Shown: positions 6,161 to 11,142 of the stretch, one piece after another
How the letters are laid out: every line of letters begins with the position of its first letter
Position numbering within the stretch: the first letter of the stretch is position 1
DNA from: an uncultured Clostridia bacterium
GTDB taxonomy: Bacteria; Bacillota; Clostridia; Lachnospirales; Lachnospiraceae
NCBI GenBank assembly: GCA_946623485.1
Contig: CAMORF010000034.1
Span: forward strand, 1-11,142
Direction: 5' to 3'
DNA length: 11,142 nucleotides
Position numbers and translations under genes: made by a program
Notes under the pieces: generated by a model
Databases searched by the model: none
Told to the model about the DNA's origin: nothing
What the model saw: only the letters and a program-made list of their open reading frames with translations

Positions 6161-6411
6161 CATTCTTCGTTTTGCAGGGCTCAGCCCTGTTCATGCGCCT
6201 TCCACCGTTCTTCCTCCAGGCCCCAAGCCTTATTTACATTCTTCCTTCTCCAGGCATCAAGCCATGTCTATGCGCCTTCCACCGTTCTTCCTCCAGGCCT
6301 CAAGCCTTGTTTATGCGCCTTTCACCGTTCTTCCTCCTGGCATCAGGCCCTGTTTGTACGCCTCTCTCCATTCTTTCTCCTGTGCTCAAGCCACTCCGTT
6401 GTCATATCTTC
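6161..6411. repeat. 43-bp tandem array with a conserved hairpin core
   Basis: Six diverged units follow head to tail: 6161-6205, 6206-6238 (shortened by a ~10-bp internal deletion), 6239-6282, 6283-6325, 6326-6368 and 6369-6411. Typical length is 43 bp. The motif CGTTCTTCCTCC opens most units and TTTATGCGCCTTTCAC or a variant closes them. In five of the six units the centre is an inverted repeat around GGC-N5-GCC whose arms vary together: CAGGGC/GCCCTG in unit 1, AGGC/GCCT in units 2 and 4, GGC/GCC in units 3 and 5; unit 6 is degenerate. A 43-bp period is not a multiple of three, so it does not encode a repeated peptide. It occupies almost all of the gap between the MalG-type gene and the glycosidase gene, in the glycosidase leader. 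Confidence 0.85.
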
Positions 6412-6434
6412 CTCTTACATGCAAGGGCTGCGGT

Positions 6435-6453
6435 TCACAGCTCCCTGCTGTGA
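6435..6453 (-). other. Hairpin just after the MalG-type gene
   Basis: TCACAGC / GCTGTGA form a perfect 7-bp stem with a 5-nt loop, 8 nt after the permease stop codon. No T-run follows on the minus strand, so it is not a typical terminator. It could protect the 3' end of the transporter mRNA or mark a processing point before the glycosidase cistron. Confidence 0.5.
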
Positions 6454-6461
6454 TGCAGAAG

Positions 6462-7307
6462 TCAGCTCTTCACAGCGCCGGCGGTCAATCCGTCAACAAT
6501 CTGGTTGCTGAACAGGGAGTAGACAATAATCGTCGGAATAATCGCGATCATAATCGCGGGGAACATCTTATCATAATTTGTCTGATAAGGCGTTACAAAT
6601 TTCGTCAGGGCAACCGGAAGCGTTTTTTTCATATCATCTGACATGAAAACCAATGCCAGCAGCAGCTCGTTCCAGTTTCCGACAAATGTCATCAGTCCGG
6701 TCACAAACAGGCCGGTCCTGGCCAGCGGAAAGCAGATCCGGAAGAACACCTGATAGATCGTGCATCCATCCATGCAGGCAGATTCCAGAAGATCATTCGG
6801 GATGCTCCGGAAGAACCCCGCCATGATGAACACACAGGTCGGCAAGGAGAATGTCAGGTATGGCAGGATCAGCCCCCAAAGGTTGTTTGTCAGCCCCAGC
6901 TTTGCGAACCGTACAAACAGCGGAATCAGCACGCAGTGAACCGGGATCATCATGCCAACCAGAATATAAATCATCGCAGCGCCGGACAACTTCCAGCGCA
7001 TCCTCGCTATGGCAAACGCCGCCATGGACCCGATGATCATCGTTAAAAGCAGTGTAATCACGCAGACAAACAGGGAATTCAGCATCGCGATCCCAAGCTT
7101 TCCGGCTTTCCACGCGACCGCGTAGTTCTCCCACTGGAAAGCTTCCGGCCAGCCAAATGGAGACTTGTAGATCTCCGCCCTTGTCTTCAGGGAAGTCATT
7201 CCGATCCATACAAGCGGCGCCAGGTAGACCACCATCATAAAGAGGAAAAAAACATAGATCAGTACGGTGGAAATCTTAACCGGTTTCTTATTTTTCTTGT
7301 GATCCAT
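6462..7307 (-). CDS. ABC sugar transporter permease, MalG type (CUT1)
   Basis: A 281-residue inner-membrane permease with about six hydrophobic segments, starting after a short basic N-terminus (MDHKKNKKPVK). The cytoplasmic EAA loop that docks the ATPase is at residues 175-194 (ESACMDGCTIYQVFFRICFP), with the conserved Gly181 and terminal Pro. Length and layout fit MalG-like subunits of carbohydrate-uptake-1 importers. AGGAGG lies 7 nt before the ATG, and its first base is shared with the TGA stop of the upstream permease gene. The cistrons are 12 nt apart, so they are co-transcribed and probably translationally coupled. The substrate cannot be read from sequence; the GH3 neighbour suggests a beta-linked oligosaccharide. 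Confidence 0.94.
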   Translation of the reverse strand: MDHKKNKKPVKISTVLIYVFFLFMMVVYLAPLVWIGMTSLKTRAEIYKSPFGWPEAFQWENYAVAWKAGKLGIAMLNSLFVCVITLLLTMIIGSMAAFAIARMRWKLSGAAMIYILVGMMIPVHCVLIPLFVRFAKLGLTNNLWGLILPYLTFSLPTCVFIMAGFFRSIPNDLLESACMDGCTIYQVFFRICFPLARTGLFVTGLMTFVGNWNELLLALVFMSDDMKKTLPVALTKFVTPYQTNYDKMFPAIMIAIIPTIIVYSLFSNQIVDGLTAGAVKS

Positions 7308-7319
7308 TTCCCTTCCTCC

Positions 7320-8219
7320 TCACATCTCGTAATTCTCTGTCTTGAACAGCTTATTGATAATCGCAGTCGCCAGCAGGCACAGGGCAACCAGGATCACGCC
7401 GATGGCACTTGCCTTCCCATAGTGGTTTCCGCCCTTGCTGGAAAAACCGGTGCGGTACAGGAAGGTGGCAAGCACATCCATTTTCAGATTCTCTGTCTTA
7501 TCCCCCAGCATTGAGTAGATCAGGTCAAAGAATTTCAGGGAGCCAATCGCGTTCAGGCTCATCGCGGTTCCGATCATCGGTTTCACCAACGGAAGCGTAA
7601 TGTAGCGGAACGCCTGCATCTTTGTCGCACCGTCAATGTAAGAAGCTTCATAAAGAGTTTTATTAATGCCGGAGATCTGCGCCATATACAGCATCATGGA
7701 CTGACCCACATATTGCCACAGCGATACAAACGCGATAACCCACATGGGAAGCGTGATAAAACCTGAAGTGGAATACAGCCATGCCGGTCCCTGGATTCCG
7801 AAATTAGCAAGCAGGTTGTTAATGCCGACCTTGGCATGGAACAAAAACGCCCACAGAAGACCAAGCGCCGCGGAAGACAATACGCATGGCAGGTAGATGA
7901 CATTCTTGAACAGGTTTCTTCCCACTTTGATATTGGTCAGAAGCGCGGCAAGAAGCAAGCCCATGATCAACTGGGAAACGCACGAGAACACCAGGAAGAA
8001 CAAGGAGTTCTTCAATGCGATAAACATGTCCTTATCCTTTGCCAGGTTGATGAAATTGCCAAACCCGATGAAGGAATAGCTTCTTGTCACCTTGTCATAG
8101 TCGCAAAGCGCATAATAGAAGGATGTGCCGATCGGTATGAACAGCACTGCCGTAAACAATATCAGCGCCGGGGCGACGAAAACGAAAATTGCCTTCTTGT
8201 TCCTCAGCAGTTTATCCAT
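7320..8219 (-). CDS. ABC sugar transporter permease, MalF type (CUT1)
   Basis: A 299-residue membrane permease with about six hydrophobic segments. It lacks the extra N-terminal helices and large periplasmic loop of enterobacterial MalF, as is usual in Gram-positive bacteria. The EAA loop is at residues 191-210 (EASYIDGATKMQAFRYITLP). It should pair with the MalG-type subunit to form the channel for the sugar delivered by the binding protein. The start ATG has GGAG 9 nt upstream, weaker than the AGGAGG of the flanking cistrons. It follows the binding-protein gene after a 204-nt gap containing a large hairpin. No ATPase gene lies in the locus, so the complex probably uses a shared MsmK/MsiK-like ATPase. 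Confidence 0.94.
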   Translation of the reverse strand: MDKLLRNKKAIFVFVAPALILFTAVLFIPIGTSFYYALCDYDKVTRSYSFIGFGNFINLAKDKDMFIALKNSLFFLVFSCVSQLIMGLLLAALLTNIKVGRNLFKNVIYLPCVLSSAALGLLWAFLFHAKVGINNLLANFGIQGPAWLYSTSGFITLPMWVIAFVSLWQYVGQSMMLYMAQISGINKTLYEASYIDGATKMQAFRYITLPLVKPMIGTAMSLNAIGSLKFFDLIYSMLGDKTENLKMDVLATFLYRTGFSSKGGNHYGKASAIGVILVALCLLATAIINKLFKTENYEM

Positions 8220-8277
8220 AACTTATCTCTCCGTATCAATGTTATTTCGAATCAACGGAACCCCTCCGGCTATGGAA

Positions 8278-8311
8278 AGAGGCGGGACTGCCTCCGGGCA
8301 GCCCCGCCTCT
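8278..8311 (-). other. Large intercistronic hairpin after the binding-protein gene
   Basis: Arms 8278-8292 and 8297-8311 form a 15-bp GC-rich stem with a single mismatch and a TCCG/CGGA tetraloop. On the minus strand the hairpin is followed by TTCCATAGCC, not a proper U-tract. It is therefore better read as a partial terminator or 3'-end stabiliser that raises binding-protein mRNA over permease mRNA, as known for malE-malF-like operons. A smaller GCCGGA/TCCGGC stem lies at about 8371-8394, nearer the upstream stop codon. Confidence 0.7.
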
Positions 8312-8423
8312 GGCTTGAGAATATCCCGTTTCCCATCCTCGATGACAGGCATCTTCGTCTTATCTCAATGCCGCCGGATCATGCTCCAGTTCCGGCTGCA
8401 ATGCCGGCCTAACCTACCGTCTA

Positions 8424-9713
8424 TTACCTGTAGCCGTTCTCAACATACCAGTCTTCCACAGCCTGGAACGCTTCCTCCGGAGTCTCCTCCTGCTGGAAGA
8501 TCGCTACCATGTGGTTATCAAACTCAGCACCCGCATCGGAGGAAACCAGTGACTCATTGTAGAATCCGAAGGTTCCGGTAGCGTTTTCAAAGATATCCAT
8601 CACATCCGCCAACTGAGCCGGAGCGACGGAAGCGTCGTACTCAACCTTTGTAACCGGGATCTTTCCGCCGACTTCTGCGGTATACCTCTGTGCCTCATCA
8701 TCGGTAAAGTACTTCATGAGGGCGATGCACGCTTCCGGAGACTCGGTGGAAGAGCTCATTGCCAGAGAATCAGACTTCGCAATGACTCTGTTCGGATCAT
8801 TTCCTCCCTCAATTGCCGGGAACTGGAATACGCCGCACTTCTCTTCGAAATCCGGATTCGCGCCGTTCATCTGGCCGATCGCCCAGGATCCCTGGATCAG
8901 GATTGCCGCTTCCTCAAAATACAGAGCCGCAGTCGCGTCATCATTGGAATCGCCGGCCGCTGTTTCCTGGAAGTACTGGGACAGTTCAAGAAGCTTCTCG
9001 CCAGCCGCGACGGTCTTCTCATTGTTCCAGCTCTCTTCTCCCGCATTGATTGCTGCCAGGTCAACGCCCTCTCTGTCACACAGGTAGCCAGCCAGCATGG
9101 ACAGGCACCATGCGGTTCCGGCGCTGATGGTGATCGGCGTATATCCGGCTTCCTTGATCTGCTCGCAAACCTCCAGGAGCTCATCATAGGTCTCCGGAAC
9201 CTCTACGCCTGCCTCTTCAAAGATCTCTTTGTTGTAAAATACACACGCTGCGGCGATGTTGAGCGGAATCGCATAGATCTCGCCGTCATAAGTCTGCTGC
9301 GCGAACACCGCATCGCTGGAGAAAGTTTCCTTCCATCCATCCTCTTCCAGGTATTCATCCAGCGGAGCCACGACACCGGGAGCTACATAATCCGTCAGGT
9401 TCGGGCCCGGGCTGACAATGAATACATCCGGTGTCTGATCCGCGTCTACCAGAGCATTCAACTGTGTGTAATATTCCTCCAGTGTCGTGGTAATCGGAGT
9501 GACATGATACACGCCGTCATAATCTTCATTGAAGCGGTCGATTACCTCCTTGAATCCCTTCGTGATATTATCTTCCGACGCATCCAGGTCATCCCAGAAC
9601 ATCCAGGTAATCTCCTGTACTTCTTCATCTGCCGCGGCGGTCATCGGAACCGATGCCATCAGCCCGGCGGCCATGGAAAGGGACAACATGACAGACAAAA
9701 CTTTTCTTCTCAT
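8424..9713 (-). CDS. Extracellular solute-binding protein of a sugar ABC transporter
   Basis: A 429-residue family 1 binding protein that should capture the sugar outside the membrane and deliver it to the two permeases. It begins with a basic n-region (MRRK), a hydrophobic core and a signal peptidase I-type site after Ala28 (TAAA before DEE). Downstream segments such as QTPDVFIVSPG, AIPLNIAAACVFYNKEIFEEAGVEVPETYDELLE and ILIQGSWAIGQM are typical of sugar-binding proteins. It lacks the lipobox cysteine that most Gram-positive binding proteins have; the first cysteine is deep in the mature chain. The start ATG has AAGGAGG 5 nt upstream. It is the first gene of the operon, opposite the AraC-type regulator. 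Confidence 0.93.
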   Translation of the reverse strand: MRRKVLSVMLSLSMAAGLMASVPMTAAADEEVQEITWMFWDDLDASEDNITKGFKEVIDRFNEDYDGVYHVTPITTTLEEYYTQLNALVDADQTPDVFIVSPGPNLTDYVAPGVVAPLDEYLEEDGWKETFSSDAVFAQQTYDGEIYAIPLNIAAACVFYNKEIFEEAGVEVPETYDELLEVCEQIKEAGYTPITISAGTAWCLSMLAGYLCDREGVDLAAINAGEESWNNEKTVAAGEKLLELSQYFQETAAGDSNDDATAALYFEEAAILIQGSWAIGQMNGANPDFEEKCGVFQFPAIEGGNDPNRVIAKSDSLAMSSSTESPEACIALMKYFTDDEAQRYTAEVGGKIPVTKVEYDASVAPAQLADVMDIFENATGTFGFYNESLVSSDAGAEFDNHMVAIFQQEETPEEAFQAVEDWYVENGYR

Positions 9714-9853
9714 AATATCCTCCTTAATATTGGCTGCAGAACCTGCTTGCTGCGCAACAATTCAGCCTATCCCCCAACAATTGCTCAATCGTTGCACTTT
9801 TGTTGGTTTCAATGTATCAGAACCTGCTATTCTTCTCATCCGAATTCTTGCTC

Positions 9854-9882
9854 ATAAATTACGATTTATTGCGTTTTCTCAA
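9854..9882 (-). promoter_or_regulatory. Candidate promoter of the sugar-uptake operon
   Basis: On the minus strand TTGAGA (9877-9882), a 17-bp spacer and ATTTAT (9854-9859) give a good -35 and a poor -10. That is the pattern expected of an activator-dependent promoter. It would leave a leader of about 130 nt before the binding-protein gene. No better match exists in the 300 nt upstream of the start codon. Confidence 0.35.
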
Positions 9883-9900
9883 TCTGCGAAATTGACATAT

Positions 9901-9960
9901 TATTCATTTTCAACAATGTTAAGCGAATCGTTTTGTGCATATCATCTATATTCATTTTTC
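9901..9960. promoter_or_regulatory. Direct repeat TATTCATTTT x2, candidate AraC-type operator
   Basis: The 10-mer TATTCATTTT occurs exactly at 9901-9910 and 9949-9958, each followed by C-rich/AT-rich sequence. The near copy starts 19 bp upstream of the candidate -35 of the uptake operon, and both copies lie between the two divergent promoters. AraC-family activators often bind direct repeats in such positions. The assignment to the neighbouring regulator is inference. Confidence 0.35.
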
Positions 9961-10018
9961 GGAAACCGTGTTTTTCCCCATATATCAGAGCCCATCTCCA
10001 TGTTTTATGTGATTCCAG

Positions 10019-10047
10019 TTGACAGGCATGCGCAATTATTCTATCCT
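10019..10047 (+). promoter_or_regulatory. Probable promoter of the AraC-family regulator gene
   Basis: TTGACA (10019-10024), exactly consensus, is followed after a 17-bp spacer by TATCCT (10042-10047), four of six matches. The predicted start near 10054 gives a ~174-nt leader that contains the 12-bp repeats and a hairpin. Another TTGACA at 9892-9897 has no acceptable -10. Confidence 0.6.
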
Positions 10048-10074
10048 AATCTCACAGCAATCATCTGACTGCAG

Positions 10075-10170
10075 GATAAAACTACAGATAAAACTGCTAA
10101 TGGAGCTGCTGACGAAGCTGCAGAAGAGACTGCTGATGAAGCTGCTGATGAGACTGCAGATGATGCCTGC
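10075..10170 (+). repeat. 12-bp tandem array in the araC leader
   Basis: Eight diverged 12-bp units of the form GATGAAGCTGCT run without a break from 10075 to 10170. All three plus-strand frames behave differently. One would read D-E-A-A-like acidic tetrapeptides but has no start codon (in-frame TGA at 10066). Another reads L-L-M-K-like cationic tetrapeptides from an ATG at 10100. Purine/pyrimidine composition is uniform across the units. It lies between the probable promoter and the regulator's ribosome-binding site. Confidence 0.85.
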
Positions 10171-10191
10171 AGCAGTTTTCATCTGCCGCAG
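10167..10191 (+). other. Leader hairpin before the AraC-family gene
   Basis: CTGCAGCAG (10167-10175) and CTGCCGCAG (10183-10191) can pair over 9 bp with one mismatch around a 7-nt loop. It starts in the last repeat unit and ends 23 nt before the GGAGG ribosome-binding site. No T-run follows, so termination is unlikely; an effect on translation or mRNA stability is possible. Confidence 0.45.
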
Positions 10192-10227
10192 AACCTGGCT
10201 CGCGAATGCATGACGGAGGGCTGATTT

Positions 10228-11118
10228 ATGATAGAGCATCTGGAGGGTACCCACGAAACGGTCAATTACCGTAAGAACACAAACCTGAAGATCTATGACA
10301 ATATTCAGTATGAAGAGTATCCCATGCACTGGCATTCACCCATTGAGATTGTCATGCCTGTGCACAAAGAGTACCGGGTGGAATACGCAGATCTTCGCGT
10401 AACGCTTGGGGAAGGAGAGATCCTGATTCTCTGCCCCGGCGTCCTGCATCATTATGATGCCTGCGAAGGGGAACGCTATATCATCCAGGCAGAGATCACG
10501 TCCGTCCTGAATCTCAGGGAAGTCGATGCCATCCTCACGATCATCCAGCCGGGCCTGCTCATTACAAAGCAGTCATTTCCGGATGCCTATGACCGGATCC
10601 ATGAGCTTGTGGAACAGATCGAGCAGGAGTATCTGGAAAGCGGAGCCTTCTTTGAAGCATCGATCTATTCCATGCTTCTTGAGATATTCGTATTGATCGG
10701 AAGAAGCCGGGCGCAGAACACGCAGCGGTTCGCGGCAGATGAGCTAAGGCAGAAAAAGTATGTGGAAAAATTCATGGAGGTATGCAGTTATATCGATGAG
10801 CACTGCTTGGAGAACCTTTCACTGGAGGACGCAGCATCCTATTCCGGATTCTCAAAATATCATTTTACACGGCTGTTCAAGCAGTTCACCGGCACAACCT
10901 TCTATAAATACCTCAATCAAAAAAGGATCACTCACGCAGAGCGATCCTTATCCGATATGTCATTATCCGTGACTGACGTCGCGCTGTCCAGCGGATTCAA
11001 CAGCATCTCCTCCTTCATCCGCATGTTCAAGATCATGAAGGGCTGCACCCCGTCGGAATTCCGCAGAATGTACTGGCCTCAGGTCAGGGAGCAGGAAAGC
11101 CATGGAGCCGGTCATTAA
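10228..11118 (+). CDS. AraC-family transcriptional regulator with cupin sensor domain
   Basis: A 296-residue DNA-binding regulator. The N-terminal part (about 20-90) is a cupin-like sugar-binding domain with HWHSPIEIV at 34-42 and a conserved PGVLHHY at 70-76. A helical linker follows (120-175). The C-terminal AraC/XylS DNA-binding domain (about 180-282) has two helix-turn-helix units, near 197-218 (LSLEDAASYSGFSKYHFTRLFK) and 246-267 (LSVTDVALSSGFNSISSFIRMF), with the usual family spacing. GGAGG lies 8 nt before the ATG. It is transcribed away from the binding-protein operon with a shared 514-bp control region, so it most likely activates that operon in response to the imported sugar. The complete gene ends 24 nt before the window edge; those last bases hold nothing recognisable. 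Confidence 0.95.
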   Translation: MIEHLEGTHETVNYRKNTNLKIYDNIQYEEYPMHWHSPIEIVMPVHKEYRVEYADLRVTLGEGEILILCPGVLHHYDACEGERYIIQAEITSVLNLREVDAILTIIQPGLLITKQSFPDAYDRIHELVEQIEQEYLESGAFFEASIYSMLLEIFVLIGRSRAQNTQRFAADELRQKKYVEKFMEVCSYIDEHCLENLSLEDAASYSGFSKYHFTRLFKQFTGTTFYKYLNQKRITHAERSLSDMSLSVTDVALSSGFNSISSFIRMFKIMKGCTPSEFRRMYWPQVREQESHGAGH

Positions 11119-11142
11119 ATCCACTCCGGAAGGCATTATCCT

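Noticed and set aside
6161..6411. CRISPR array
   Set aside because: Units are contiguous and diverged, with no unique spacers between conserved repeats and no cas genes.
6102..6641. Overlapping plus-strand frames across the 43-bp array
   Set aside because: The repeat period is not a multiple of three, the same motif appears in all three frames, and there is no convincing ribosome-binding site.
8220..8423. A 37-codon minus-strand frame between the binding-protein and permease genes
   Set aside because: No ribosome-binding site, and it runs straight through the large hairpin; the composition looks non-coding.
9892..9897. TTGACA as a second plus-strand promoter for the AraC-family gene
   Set aside because: No acceptable -10 at 16-18 bp; the TTGACA at 10019 has one.
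9850..9960. CcpA cre site in the control region
   Set aside because: AAAACG-type sequences occur, but none fits the 14-base palindromic consensus with its outer TG/CA.
10036..10335. 99-codon minus-strand frame rich in Ser/Ile/Cys
   Set aside because: It is antisense to the 12-bp repeats and the start of the AraC-family gene, and its composition is explained by the repeat.

Overview
The window looks like a chromosomal segment of a low-to-medium GC Gram-positive anaerobe, most likely a Clostridia/Lachnospiraceae-type gut or rumen bacterium. This is an inference from the YitT-family membrane protein, an ABC sugar importer with no ATPase gene beside it, strong AGGAGG ribosome-binding sites with some TTG starts, and the general look of the proteins. 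There are no rRNA, tRNA, CRISPR or transposase genes. Seven genes lie on the minus strand and one, at the right end, on the plus strand.

Left part (about 1-3760). Three independent minus-strand housekeeping genes: a GMP synthase made only of the ATP-pyrophosphatase and dimerisation parts (41-1024), a NudC-type Nudix hydrolase carrying an in-frame 33-bp minisatellite (1274-2227), and a YitT-family membrane protein (2481-3356). The gaps around yitT hold palindromic, possibly dispersed, repeats and a cluster of nested inverted repeats.

Centre (3781-4016). Between the glycosidase stop and the yitT leader there is a near-consensus minus-strand promoter (3925-3952), about 135 nt of structured sequence with no ORF, and a strong intrinsic terminator (3781-3824). 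This has the layout of a free-standing small RNA gene. A 10-bp direct repeat sits just upstream of its -35 box.

Right part (4017-11118). This is a carbohydrate-use locus. A divergent AraC-family regulator (plus strand, 10228-11118) faces a minus-strand gene series: extracellular solute-binding protein, MalF-type permease, MalG-type permease, then a cytoplasmic GH3 glycosidase. The likely scheme is that an oligosaccharide (perhaps a xylo- or gluco-oligosaccharide) is bound outside the cell, imported through the two permeases powered by a shared MsmK/MsiK-like ATPase encoded elsewhere, and cleaved by the GH3 enzyme. The AraC protein would act from the 514-bp divergent control region. A 15-bp-arm hairpin after the binding-protein gene probably sets its higher mRNA level. 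The gap between the MalG-type gene and the glycosidase is filled by an unusual 43-bp tandem array with a conserved hairpin core.

The most unusual features are non-coding or repetitive: the candidate small RNA gene, three tandem arrays with different periods (33, 43 and 12 bp), the nested inverted repeats upstream of yitT, and a periodic araC leader that could encode a cationic amphipathic peptide.
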